A model generated the notes under the pieces. The model made no database searches. It was not told the DNA's origin and saw only the letters and a program-made list of their open reading frames with translations. Below are positions 12,751 to 24,223 of a stretch of DNA of 64,000 bases, one piece after another. Made by a program: the position numbers and the translations under genes. The DNA is from Gnetum montanum (lineage: Eukaryota; Streptophyta; Gnetopsida; Gnetales; Gnetaceae). The stretch is from contig MNCI01000270.1 of assembly GCA_015680685.1 (NCBI GenBank), positions 1,169,887 through 1,233,886 on the forward strand, written 5' to 3'. How positions within the stretch are numbered: position 1 is the stretch's first letter; each line of letters begins with the position of its first letter.

Positions 12751-12766
12751 GCAACGCTAGCGTTGC
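12751..12766. repeat. perfect 16-bp palindrome
   Basis: GCAACGCTAGCGTTGC reads the same on both strands. It sits at the end of a stretch where AACCTTGTCA and AAACGCAAC recur (12690-12760). Confidence 0.85.
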
Positions 12767-12851
12767 AAAACATTTGCGTGTCGTGACAATCAAGACATTG
12801 ACAACGGCACTTGGTTTTCAATCAGAGTGTGTACCCGATAGTCATCGATGA

Positions 12852-12915
12852 GGTGGTTAATGGGTTGAATGAGAATGACTATGGGGTAGTTAATGGGTTG
12901 AATGAGAATGTATGG
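12852..12915. repeat. two-copy tandem repeat, about 34 bp
   Basis: A unit containing GTTAATGGGTTGAATGAGAA is repeated twice in direct orientation with small changes. Confidence 0.8.
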
Positions 12916-13174
12916 GCCCTCATTTGGAGTGACAGTTATTTGAAATTTTGTCAATTGTAAAGACTTTGGTTTAGGGATCATTGTTTTCAGTGTTGTTAAG
13001 CTGTAAGCAATTAGCTTGTGTGGGTTGCTCAACTGCTCTTTGGTTATCTTAGGTAGAGTTGAATTAGGTGGTTTGTTGGATGCATCCATTTATAAAGGTT
13101 ACGTTTTAGCTTATTCACTAAACTTTCTAAAACTTCATTTAGTAGGATGAGCATTAAGGTTTCAGGTAATGATC

Positions 13175-13250
13175 TTTTAGAGCCTTGGATTTGAGCTTGA
13201 TTTAAAAGAACATTTTAGAGCCTTGGATTTGGGCTTGATTTAAAAGAACA
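13175..13250. repeat. two-copy 38-bp tandem repeat
   Basis: The unit beginning TTTTAGAGCCTTGGATTTG and ending AAAGAACA occurs twice back to back (13175 and 13213) with one visible difference. Confidence 0.88.
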
Positions 13251-13390
13251 CCAAGTTTTCTTTGATAGACCAACTCTCCTGAAGCTCTGAAGGCTTTCAA
13301 GGGAAGCTTAGACGTAACAGGGAAATGCATCTACATTGAGGTTTTGGAGGGTACGTTGCAGAAATTGAAATTGAAACTGAAACCCGGAAC

Positions 13391-13475
13391 CACAACTGAG
13401 AAAGATAACCTGGGAACAGCGTTGCCGGAACTGGAACTGAGAAAGATAAGATGGTGTGACCGGGGAACAGCGTTA
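13391..13475. repeat. diverged direct repeat
   Basis: AACTGAGAAAGATAA followed shortly by GGGAACAGCGTT occurs twice about 45-55 bp apart, with an insertion in the second copy. Confidence 0.7.
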
Positions 13476-14582
13476 TGTATAATAGAATGTTGCACAATGA
13501 TTCCCATTTTATGCGCCGTCTCTACCACAGAGACTGTAGTCCTAAAATAAACTATCCATTACATTGCTGTTGAGATACTCTAGGATGAACAAAACCTTTA
13601 TTTCTTCATCCTTCAACATGTAATAATATTATTACAGACTTGATTGTTTTCGACTGCATTTTGAAAACATTCTGCAGTGTAAAAGTGGACATTGTAATTA
13701 GGTAGTGTAATCAAGATGAAGCAGTTTTATGATACAAGATAAACCCTTTGCCACGGCATCCACCGGCTCACTGGTGGAACGTAGTGGTTAAGGAGGTTGT
13801 GGATTTGGAAAAGGGGAAGAAACTTTACAAATATACGATGTTTTATTGCAACAGAAAAGTCAAAGATCTGCACCGTCAAAAATAATGATGCAAAGTAAAA
13901 GGAAGAAGCACTATCTTAAAGTAGAAAGGAGCACTTACAGAAGATAGTGGTGCAAGGGCTCCGAAGACAAACCCACTTATAACAGACTGTCTTGTGGACT
14001 AAACTGACCTGACTAGATTGTTTCGTGAAATGAAAAGATAAAAAAATAAGGATAGGGATTTTGTGGCTAAACGGTTAGGATCTTGCGACATTTTAAAGGT
14101 TGAATATGAGAAAATATGATGTCTAAAAATGCTCATTCCGTGAACACGTTCAGGCTCTCATGTCATTTCAAAGGTAACATGATTGGTTGTAATGGGTGGT
14201 TAGCATGATGATTTTTAAAATAAATTTAAATGGATGTAATTTTTTAAGAATATTGTGGATTTAGGAAACAAGCTATCATGAATTTAAACTTTTAATTTGG
14301 AATGTTGTAATGATGGCTCATTAAACTTAAGGAAGGATTCAAAATAAATAATTGTGCATTGGTAGAGGTAGTTGTGTTTCAATTTAAATAATTATGTATT
14401 AGTCCTTGTAATCAAGAGAAATAACAAGAACCAATGTTTACCTTTAGAACTAAAAAACTTAAGATTTGAAAGAGATGAAAGACACAAGGAGGAGAAATGT
14501 AAGATAACTATGAGTTGTATTATTTCAATTTGATGCTTCATGGGTTAATTGTGGCTTCTAATGTACTATTTTAAAGGTAGAT

Positions 14583-15613
14583 TGTTAGAACCAAAACTAG
14601 ATGGCTACATTAATGATAGGTGGCTTAAGTGGGTAGCTTATTGTCTTGTTAGACTAGAGGTTATCAAAGAGTCAAATTACACCTAAGGGATTGTTATATT
14701 ACTCTATAATACTTCTGAAGTATCTTGTTGGCAATATGTTGTGAAGTGTATTTATATTCATTCTTTTAGTTTTAGATGCCCACCTCACATCTCTTGAAAT
14801 GTACTTTTTGCCATTCTCTTGGGTTTTGCCACCCTTGGACATATAACCAACATAAAACTCTTATAGAACTTAAATAAAACATAATGACATGTCAAAGCAA
14901 CATCTGTTTCTATAGAATTTCATTAGTTTCATAACCTTTAAATAAAAGTTATGATTTGTTAAAAAGAAATATTGTAATTTTTCAACATAATAAGTATCAT
15001 AAGAAGAAGTTACAAATATGTGAAGATAAGACAAATAGGATGGAACAAGAGGACTAAAGCATAAGAAAGAAAGCCTACTAGTGTGGTGAACAACAATCCA
15101 TGCATGTTGCAATTTGATGAATTTGTAATATCTTAAGATCATTTTAAATCCAAAAGTTGAAGATGGCATTACCAATATCCTTTGCTAGAGAAGTGAAGGT
15201 ACCAAGTTGACTTAGAAGAGAGCATCTAATTTCCTCAAAAAGAATATAAGGTCCACCAAAGTGCCAACTGTAAGCCTGATCTAGTTTCCTAGATAAGAAG
15301 AGAAGATCGTTTAGAAAGTTAAGATTAAAGAGAAGAAAAGAGCTATGATCAATAGTAGCCAGGTTGTATGAAAAGTACAAGAGACCTTAAGTTGGCTAAG
15401 GAATATTAAGGCTTTATCATAGGACCAATTATTATTAAAACAATCCTTGAATATGCTTTGTAATTCATCTTAATTGTGTTCATTCACTAGTTGTTCCTAT
15501 TTATACTATAATCCTTATGAAAGAATTATTAACTTAATCATTCAATTAAGTTTCTAATATAAGATTCTTAGGTAATTAGAGTTGTTGGCATGATGTAAAA
15601 CCAAACTCTAACA
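14583..15613 (+). repeat. Ty1/copia-type 5' LTR (element I)
   Basis: The segment starts TGTTAGA and ends TCTAACA, a perfect 7-bp inverted end, and is immediately followed by TGGTATCGAAGC, a variant of the initiator-Met tRNA primer site typical of plant Ty1/copia elements. At 1031 bp it is a plausible LTR length. No partner LTR was recognised, and the locus is cut by element B at 17176. Confidence 0.65.
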
Positions 15614-15628
15614 TGGTATCGAAGCTCC
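15614..15628 (+). other. tRNA-iMet primer binding site (element I)
   Basis: TGGTATCGAAGCTCC directly abuts the LTR end. It matches the common plant form TGGTATCAGAGC except for the central bases. Confidence 0.7.
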
Positions 15629-17175
15629 TAGGTTATGATTAGAACAAGTTACGATTGGAATGTGAAATAATGATAGTTAATAAGGAAATTCATTGATAAA
15701 AGATGATTAACAAGTCCAATGGCACCTAACCAATTATGACCATTGAAGGATAAACTATAAAAAGGGAGGAATTTTGTATAGAAAATGAGGTTCCAGTAAG
15801 AAGATCATTGGAATAAATACAAGGGTCATGGGAGCAACATTGTAAAGATAGAAAAGGTTTGCAAGCAATTGATGTACTTAAGGACTACCATTAATAAAGC
15901 TTTCCAACACCTTACATCAAGTACAATCAACTAGCAAATCGAAGGCAAAGTTCACTATTGAAGCATTGCATAAAGTAATTCATATATATTTTGATGGGAT
16001 AGAGGATAAGTTGGATGCCCATTGCAATCATATATAAGAGCAAGGTAACTCAAGCTCATTACAATAGAACAACTTTAATCAATAAAGGTAATAAGGTTGT
16101 CAACACAAAACATAATCTCGTAATCAATATTAATGACTAATAAATAAGCCCTAGAATCTAAGACATGGTCCAAATAATAAATTTTCCCAACCTAAGCCAT
16201 ATAGTCCTACCATGTTATGACTAAATTCATCATGCTATGATTACCATTGAAATAAGTTAAATTGAGTCTCTCTTAATTTGACTTACCATTGTAATAATTA
16301 CAACTAGTAATGCAATGAAAAACATGTTTCATGAGATGTTTACTTTGCAATAATGAAGTCTTATGAAACTATAAGTATTTACAATGAGTAACAAAGCCAT
16401 ATAAAAAATGTTGTGCTTATAAAAAAACTAGAACTTCCAAATTGAATTTGAAAGATAGTGTGAGAAATTGAGAGAAAAATTAAGGTTGACAATTGTAACA
16501 AGTGAAAAACATACAAAAAAAATCATTCAAAACTTAAAAAAGTGTTTGTATCTTTGCTTTTTCATTTGCTATAAGTGAAGCTAGAAATTAAACAAGCACT
16601 AGTCTTCAACATAAATAATCTTGAATTAATGGTCAACCCAAAGGTTCATGAGTAGTTGGTGAAAGTCGAAATGGAAGGTTATGTGGATTGGTTAACTCAC
16701 AAGAGGAGGAAGGATGAGTGAACTATAATAAAACAAATTGCTTAAATAGATTTGCTGAAAATGAACTCAAAAGGAAGGAACTCACTAATGTGTGTGGTAA
16801 AGCTCACCACTTCAAATTCCACTTGAATTAAAACTGTGGTTGAGGCTGCCACTATGGTAGGTTCTTAAACGCTGCACACTCTTCATAGGGTAAATAGTCT
16901 TGGTGTTCCTTAGAACTATCAAGAAACTTATAAGGTTAAGAACAAAATGTAATGCTCCCATGAGACACACTTACATACCCTTCAAGGTAGAAGCAAAAGG
17001 TCAAACACTTGAATCCATTAGGGTTGCAATGTAGATTTTCTTGTAAAGCTTCAAGGATTATAATAAGGATGTGAGTGTAGGATAGATGATTCTTTAAATC
17101 AAATCTACAGAAGTTATGCTTACCCTACGACAATAGAATAAATAAAATAGAAAACCCTAGATCAAAATACAAATG
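15629..17175 (+). mobile_element. decayed interior of copia-like element I
   Basis: The position after an LTR and primer site implies retroelement interior. Translations show stops in every frame. A weak gag-like start may lie near 15700-15800, but no RT, integrase or zinc-knuckle motif could be read. The right side ends where element B is inserted. Confidence 0.35.
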
Positions 17176-18008
17176 TGATGAGTGGTGAGGTACCCCTACG
17201 CCCAACCATACAAATCACTAAGGCGTTATGTGTGATCCAGTCAAATTTTTTGGACCTATAGTTATCTCATACACTAGTTTCTCTAGGAAGTGAAATAGCA
17301 TTGAGAATGTTCGTTGTCTTTCCAACTACACTTGTGAAGTTCAAGCGTAAGTGTAATTGAGGTATATGATTTTTTGTCGTTTTATATTTTATAGATGTAA
17401 TCACCTACAACAAAGATATAGAGTAGACTGGATTAAAACTAATTTGTCTATTGCCTAGCTATCCTAACACAAGTAACCGTCCCACTTTCCTGGACACATC
17501 TTGAACACATATAGCATTACTGGGCTACCAAATATTAAGTGTTGCTGGGTTACCAAGTACTATATGAATGCACAAAGTGGTCATGCTTGCATTCATTAAC
17601 TACAAGAAATAAATTACTTAATTTAAATGCATTAAAATAAATAGCAAGAAAGTAAAATGCATTAAGCTATTCTCAGTGTTGCAAGGATTGTCAGAAGAGC
17701 TCATTTTATTCCTGTCACACTGTTGTGCTTAGGTACATCAGTGCTTGAACAAAGGATCATACACACTTTAGACTTCTTCTACGGGCACTCAAAAAATATT
17801 CTAACTTTGAGGAAAATAAACTGCAAGAGCTTTACTACTCTAACTAATAATGACTAAAAACTGACTATCAAAACTATGCAAAACTGGAGCCTAGGTGTGG
17901 TATTTATAGACTTGGGATATACATCCTAACGTTGGACATGCGGTGTTGGACAAAGGCCTCAATGTCACGTACTTGATGTTGGAGTAGATGACAAAACATG
18001 TTTCATCA
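17176..18008 (-). repeat. 3' LTR of element B
   Basis: The LTR is 833 bp, starts TGATGAGTGG and ends TTTCATCA on the plus strand. A reversed TATA box (TATTTATA) is at 17901-17908. It carries two CTGGG-TACCAA motifs near 17520-17560. The polypurine tract (reverse of TACCCCCATGACT) follows at 18009-18021. Confidence 0.88.
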
Positions 18009-18838
18009 TACCCCCATGACTAAATGAAAACTCATCCTCGAGTGTAGAAGAGGAGGAACAAATTCTTTACAACACAATATGTTGGGTAGGTATGGGATTA
18101 TTGACTAACATCACAAACTAACTCAGATGAAATAGACGTATAGACTCTAAGTGCCCAAGTGTATGAAATTACAATATTTTTACAAAATTGGGTGTTCATG
18201 ATAAGAGAAGTGAACACCTTGGATAACACTGACATCCAACACCTTTTAGCAATAGAAGAATGAAAGAGAGGAAGAGGGAAAAGATCCAGTGATCACGAAT
18301 GGTCCTCATTGAGTGGTATTGCTACATCATCCTTGGTAAAGATGGTCCTACCTCCAATCCATGCTTCCCACTACAATCACAATAGGATCATGAATTAGTA
18401 TGTAATATGTAACACAAAGTGTTTAAATACCTTGTCTCGTCGATGGTTACACTTGGCTAAGTTGTGATTATGGTAGATTGGTTCCTTGAGTAGTGTTAGC
18501 GGCAAGGTTGACAGATAGGTTTAATTAAATTAAGTGGTCCATTAAATTTGGGAAAAGCTCAACACAAGAAAACATTCGAAGAGGATATAAAGAATTCACA
18601 ACAATGAAAAGAAGAATTCACTGAAAATTGTTGTGAAGATGTGTACCATTAGATGTCATTGATGGGGTAAATAAAAATAATTTGATTGTAAGAGTGTCTA
18701 AGGGTAAAGAACTTAACTAGCCCAACCAAAAGATATGCAAGTGGGTCCTTCCCAAAGTAGGCACATGCCTTTTTGCCCTTGCATAAACTCAAACTAAAGA
18801 GTTTGTGGGCTCCATGGATGATTCATGGTTATAGCAGG
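18009..18838 (-). other. 3' non-coding region of element B, left part
   Basis: No coding capacity. It resembles the reverse complement of 30640-31475, including the GGGTAGGTATGGGATTATTG block, a purine-rich tract near 18260 and the CCTTCCCAAAGTAGGCACATG block at about 18750. It is cut by element A at 18838/18839. Confidence 0.75.
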
Positions 18839-19647
18839 TGATGAGTGGTGAGGCACCCCTACACTCAACCATACGAATACGAGCGTTTCACGCATGATCA
18901 GGTCGAACTCCAAGGACTAAGTGCTTACGTGCCTTAATGGAACACTCAGGGTTAATCAATTGTTGTCTTCCCAAACTTACTTGTATTGTCATGGTTGTAT
19001 AATTAAGTAAGCTAGAGGTATATGATTTTTTATAGATTTTGTATTTTTTATGTCTTCTGCTAATAAAGGAGAGGGAAAGAGAACTAAGTGGCTAACTTAT
19101 ATTAATTATTCATTAACTAGTTTCTAAATATTCCTAACACCAGTATCCATTCCCACTTGCCGTACACATCCTAAACCAATGTAATGTTGCTGGGATTACC
19201 AAACGCAAATCATTATTGGGTTACCAAGTGCTACACGCATGCTTGAAGTGGTTGTACTGAGTGTATTTAACTAAGGGAGTTGAAGGTTGAGAGAGATATT
19301 AATTAACTAGGAAAGCATTAAATAATAATTAATTACTAATTAGCTTAATTTGTATGCTGCAAGGTTTGTCATAAATTTCATCTTTATTGCCGTACACAAG
19401 ATTGTGCTTAGGTACAAATTGTTCAAATAAAGATCCGTTCACTCTATGACCCCTACTATGGGCACACAGAAATAATTCTAACTCTAGAATAACAAAACTG
19501 CAAGAATCTGGCTAAGGGTCTAAGTCTAACTTCCTTGGAACAAAGAGCACCACCTCTTATTTATAGAAGATGAGGTAGGACACGATATCGAGTATGCGAT
19601 ATCGTGTGGCGGATGTGATATCGCGTACGTGATATCGTGGCTCATCA
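18839..19647 (-). repeat. 3' LTR of element A
   Basis: The 809-bp LTR runs TGATGAGTGG to GGCTCATCA. A reversed TATA box is at 19558-19565. Between TATA and the U3 end lies a GATATC palindrome array (19580-19636). The polypurine tract follows at 19648-19660. Confidence 0.9.
19580..19636. promoter_or_regulatory. GATATC palindrome array in U3 (element A)
   Basis: Four GATATC cores lie in 57 bp. The first 28 bp (19580-19607) form an 11-bp perfect inverted repeat, ACACGATATCG and CGATATCGTGT, around a 6-base spacer. It sits just upstream of the LTR TATA box in the element's sense, where enhancer elements are expected. A regulatory role is inferred. Confidence 0.6.
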
Positions 19648-20866
19648 TACCCCCATGACTGAATAAAAACTTGTCCTCAAGTTCCTTACAAAATATTGAG
19701 AAGGTATGGGATCATTGACTTGAATGACAACTAATGGTGAATGGGATGACATGTGAACGGATCAATCATTACAATACATGACAACATTAGTGTTCATGCC
19801 ACATGAGTGAATACTATACACAATTGACATCTAGCTTTATTTGGCAGCTAAGAGAGAAGAGAGAGAGAGAGAAAAGGAGAAGACGTGTTGTTGTCGATGC
19901 CAAGATTGTGCCTTCCATTGTCCATCCATAACCACGCCATCAATTTTGTTCCTTGCACAACTGTTTCAGCACCAGTCCATCCTGAGTGTTTCCTCTAGGT
20001 CCAGTCCATTGCTGTATGATTACCATCTGCACACACAACATAGTCACATATGAGCAAGGATAAGTAAATCACAATACAGTTGATACCTTGCCTTAGTGTA
20101 AGGTCCATTGGCTGAGTTTTGATATGGCTAATACGGATTCCTGGTGACTACCCAGGGTGTAGGGGTTAGGAAAAATTGAAAAAATTGGACCAAGGCCCCC
20201 ATGACTAAAAGAAATCCTCCGATAGCGATAGAATGGAAAAAGATAATGAATAAGAAAGATGGAGAAAAAGAAACAATGGTAACACTGATAACATGGATGT
20301 CAAAGATGGGAATGAACAAAAAAAATGTTGATTGCGGGAATGTTTAAGGGAAAGAAGTTAACTGATGCACCAAATAGGAATGCTAGTGGATCCTCCCCAA
20401 AGCAGGCTCATGCCCTTTATGCCCTAACAAACCCACATTCAAAGAGTCTGTAGGCTCTGGAAATGTCATTTGGGAGCAAGAGTTAAAGACTTAACCCCAA
20501 GAATTCACCAAAGAGAAAAAAATGCATCAACCAAAATATAGACTGCTGATACAATCGACAATGAGGTGGAAAATGGAGAAAGAATGATGGGGAGAAGAGA
20601 ATGGAATGGAGTCCCAAAAACAAGGTGGTGTACAGCCCCTTTTGTATTTATGGTTAATGTGACTAAGTAGATCTCATTCCAAATCTAGCCTCAAACAATC
20701 CACATCCAATGACTTTGCATTAATACACTTGGCCAATCCATCCACTTGAAGTAACAAGAATGCTTTCGCCAAAGAGTCACCACCATTCCGAGGAAACGAG
20801 AAAGGGAAAAGTAGGAAGCGAGAAAGGGCCTTAGTTAGAGGAAACATGTTTGTTTAGTTCCATAAC
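19648..20866 (-). other. 3' non-coding region of element A
   Basis: No coding capacity. Landmarks shared with element E are a GA-rich tract (19848-19880), a second polypurine-like motif (CCCCCATGACT, 20196-20206) and the GGATCCTCCCCAAAGCAGGC block near 20392. A and E are collinear here. Confidence 0.75.
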
Positions 20867-21098
20867 NNNNNNNNNNNNNNNNNNNNNNNNNNNNNNNNNN
20901 NNNNNNNNNNNNNNNNNNNNNNNNNNNNNNNNNNNNNNNNNNNNNNNNNNNNNNNNNNNNNNNNNNNNNNNNNNNNNNNNNNNNNNNNNNNNNNNNNNNN
21001 NNNNNNNNNNNNNNNNNNNNNNNNNNNNNNNNNNNNNNNNNNNNNNNNNNNNNNNNNNNNNNNNNNNNNNNNNNNNNNNNNNNNNNNNNNNNNNNNNN
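20867..21098. other. assembly gap (232 N)
   Basis: The run of N falls where elements B, C and E carry the variable ACCACACCATGC tandem repeat and its flanks. The repeat probably broke the assembly. ORFs across the gap are meaningless. Confidence 0.99.
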
Positions 21099-21462
21099 AA
21101 CCATACCTTAGTATCAACATTATACCTCAAAGGTAAAAACCAAACATTAGCAATCAATAGAATACAGTTCATACCACCATCAGGAGCACTTATTAGGTGA
21201 TGAATCTAACAAAACAAAAACAAAAATTAAAGAAAAAAATAAGAACAAAAAAAAAAACAAACAAAATAAATAGTCACACAAAGAATTGAAAAAGTATAAA
21301 TGATGTTGCAAAACAAAAACAAGAAAAATTAAAGAAATTTGTAAAAAAAAAAAATGTGAAACAAAAACTTAAAAAGGAACTGAGGGCCTCAGATGGTTAG
21401 CAGAGGTGGTGGTCTCCTCCATGACTGAGTTGGAAAGAGGAGATCCAAAATAGTGAGCAGGG
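21099..21462 (-). other. A-rich tract and pol-proximal 3' region of element A
   Basis: On the minus strand this is a T-rich stretch downstream of the pol stop, with a third polypurine-like motif (CTCCTCCATGACT, 21414-21426). The same order of G-rich motif then T-rich tract occurs in elements C and E. Confidence 0.7.
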
Positions 21463-22260
21463 TCATCCCTTCTCAGAGGTATTATGTACACCGACCGTTA
21501 TAAATTCATGGAAGGGTTTGGTCCGTTGCACATTGACTAACAATCTCTTATCAAGGCTCTTAGGTTTGTATTTTTTAGGAATTTCCAACTTCCCCCAGTT
21601 GATGTTTTCAAGGTTAAGGCTTGGAAGTTGGCAGTAGATTTGCTCTAGTGCATCTATGCTTTCGATGTAAGCGTAAGTTATTCCCTCAGTTAGTTCCATG
21701 CACGTTAGTGAGTTGCTCTCTTAATCAGCTATCAGCCACTGGGTGTCTTCTTGTCATGTGGCTACTACATACAGGCACTTTTGTATATTAATGTCTTGTG
21801 CACACTGGTTGCATGTAGACAATGCTAAAATTTGCACAACCCATGATTGGTGCACGCAATTGCACCCTGTATCACTGTATGCGATGCATGGAACCTTCTT
21901 CTTCTTGATATTTCCAAAAGTGTTTTCCTTAGATATTTCTAGGGAAATATTACGGATTCCTAGACGTGCATCTATGGTACTTAGCCATGTCCTTCCCATT
22001 ATTATTGGGAAGTCCCCTTTATCGTTATTCACTTGTATCACTAGGAAATCAGCTAGGTACGACCACCCACACACAGTGGCGATGATGTCCTCCACCAGTC
22101 CCAAGGGAATAGTGATGGACTAATCAGCTAGCTCTAGGTGAATATTGCTCTTCCTTTATGGAGGTAGGTTCCAGGCTTTGTACATTTCTTGTGATATTAA
22201 GTTGACTCCAGAACCTGAGTCTAGAAGAGCTTTGCATGGCTCATTCCTAGTGATTTGGAG
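21463..22260 (-). pseudogene. protease and deleted pol (element A)
   Basis: Near 22230-22180 the minus strand reads ALLDSGSGVNLISQEMYKAW, a retropepsin active site with intact Asp-Ser-Gly. Next is a conserved segment (22104-21754) with GLVEDIIATVCGWSYLADFL, FPIIMGRTWLS and CIAYSDTGCNCV, shared almost residue for residue with C and E. The last ORF (21699-21463) fuses the pre-RT motif LEIPKKYKPKSL to the pol-terminal DKRLLVNVQ. The junction lies in AAGAGCCTTGATAAG, and CTTGA occurs near both parental ends in element E, so a microhomology or template-switch deletion is likely. Stops near 22110 and 21740 show decay. Confidence 0.8.
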
Positions 22261-22317
22261 ATAGATTAGAGGGCTTCCAAGATTAGAGAATTTCTTGGGA
22301 AGGTGGCCCACATTGAT

Positions 22318-24079
22318 CTAGTCAGTTACGACATGTGTTAACATAATTGTATGTGTTGAGCTCGGTGTTTGGTTCGAAGGGAGCTCTGAAGCTTTATTTG
22401 ATGGGGAGGCATTCAGAGGTTCAACTGCTTGTGGTTGTAAGGGCTTGGTTGGACTATTGGTTCTGAAGAAAGGTCTTTTCTTCATACAGTTTTCAGAACA
22501 AATAGCGGGTTGAGGATTCATAGCCTTTATGGCATTGCGTTGCTATGGTTGAGTAGGGAGTCTCACTTGCATTGCTGGAGCAGGTGGTAATGGAGCTATT
22601 GGTGTGAGAGCTGCGGATGGATTTGAAGGATGGTATATTTGTGGGTTATCTTCCCTAGGAGAAGGAGTTCTATAATACTCATGGGCTTGGTAGTGATGTT
22701 GTGGTGTAATGTGACTAACAGAGTCACGTGGAGAGATTGGATGTTGCACGTAGTAGCCATATGGGTCAGGTTGTCGGTAGGGGTATTGTTGCCTTGGTGG
22801 TGGCATCCCCCATGACTATGAGTATTGCCACTGTTGATGTTGCTCAACAGGTTGTGGTAGAGTTCCACTTGGATAATATGTTGAAGGTTGGTGGAACTGC
22901 CTTGGATTACCTTGGGGATAAGGTAACCATCGGGGTGCTTGCTGTTTATTAAGTCGTGGGTTGAGTGCATACACCTTGAACTCTTGTAGATGTGAGATCA
23001 TTGGGCAACATCCCTTAGGATGGTCATATTGGCATATCTCACATCCACCATCATTGTCCATGTCTGAATCCACAACCTCTTCTGTGATGGCCATTTTTCC
23101 CTTATCCTTGTTATGTGCATTTTCCACATCTCTCTTTTTCTTTTTGTCGCAGTCACTACCTCGCTCCCTAGACTCCTCTACAATTTTAAGAACAGTTTCA
23201 AACCTACTATCCAGGAGTCCCACATTTGGTCTGCCTTTGCCGATACTTCTGTTGTTAACTTTTGGAGAGGCAAAGTTTTCCTATTCACCATCTCTTCAAG
23301 TGGTGACTCTTCTTCCTCCAAAATCTCACTCCCCTTTTTTAGAGGGAAGGATCTCGGTTGTATTCTTCCACACTTTCTCTCTTTCGTAGCTCACCTTCTT
23401 CTTTAGCTACTTGCTCTAGTAGTCTATGAATTTGATGAGACCTAAGCTTCGATAACCCTACGTCCCAAGGGTTCTTCTTGTTTCATGCCTAAGTCCATCC
23501 ATGAGATGGCGTAGTTGATCCCACTGTGAATAACCATGGCCAGGGCAACAATGTAACAATGCATAATAGCAGCCCATGGCAGCATCCAAGGGTTCATGAT
23601 TTCCTTGCTTTCATCTTTGGATTTGCTTGCACAGGTTAGACACTTAGGAGTATGTTTGGTACTTATCATTGAACAGTTCTAACATTGTACTCCACCTCTG
23701 AATGGATTTCGGTTCTAAGGACTGGTACTAGCTTTCAGCTTCTTTCACTAATATTCTTGGGAACAACTTTAGATTGTGCCATTCGTTTTCTATGTTTTGT
23801 AAGGCACATGCATCATGGAATGCTTGTAAATAATTTTGAGGATCAGCGTTGTATCCCCCTTCAAATCGTGGGATGTTGTTCATGTCTAACCTCTTAATCC
23901 TACTATCCTACTATCTTGGTGAGAATAAAGGTGAAATCGGGTACATACTCATTAGGATGAGTATATACCACATGAAACTGTTGAGGAACTAGCAGATCCT
24001 AGTTACGTGTATTATGCCGCCGATTGCCTCTTGTGTTAATCCTAGGTGGTAAAGTGCTCTTATGCAAAGAAGAAGACAT
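22318..24079 (-). pseudogene. gag (element A)
   Basis: The start is ATG at 24079-24077 (MSSSLHKSTLPPRIN). Then come a YVPDFTFIL segment, a capsid core with RLDMNNIPRFEGGYNADPQNYLQAFHDACALQNIE around 23900-23780, the CEICQYDHPKGCCP Cys cluster near 23050-23020 and a Pro/Tyr-rich stretch (22806-22543). The N-terminal charged, low-complexity region seen in element E (55150-55900) is mostly missing. Several stops and frameshifts break the frame. Gag would form the particle and supply RNA packaging. Confidence 0.78.
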
Positions 24080-24204
24080 CTTGTCTTATTCGGTGTGCAA
24101 TGTACCATTATCTTGTCTTTCTTTGATTAACCCTAAGGGTTCATTCTAACATTCCAATGATATGAATGATTTCCTATGTTCTACGTAGCACAAAAACAAC
24201 TAAG

Positions 24205-24223
24205 TCCCCGACAACAACGCCAA
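24205..24223 (-). other. tRNA-Asp-type primer binding site (element A)
   Basis: The minus strand reads TTGGCGTTGTTGTCGGGGA directly next to the LTR. It resembles the tRNA-Asp site of plant Athila-like elements, with differences that are C-to-T transitions. Confidence 0.82.

Larger units (their letters stand above)
9992..14582. other. KLCR 3' flank and intergenic DNA, no gene seen
   Basis: The 3' UTR of KLCR probably ends within a few hundred bases, but no clear AATAAA signal was found before 10600. The rest has only short random ORFs (for example 12124-12605) with no recognisable domain. Local duplications at 12850-13480 are listed separately. Confidence 0.5.

Noticed and set aside
14870-15380. 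Minus-strand ORFs of 101 and 78 codons
   Set aside because: They fall within the copia-type LTR and show no domain.
15614-15628. A tRNA gene
   Set aside because: Only the short primer-site match is present, with no cloverleaf sequence around it.
20831-21200. ORFs crossing the run of N
   Set aside because: Translation through unknown bases has no meaning.
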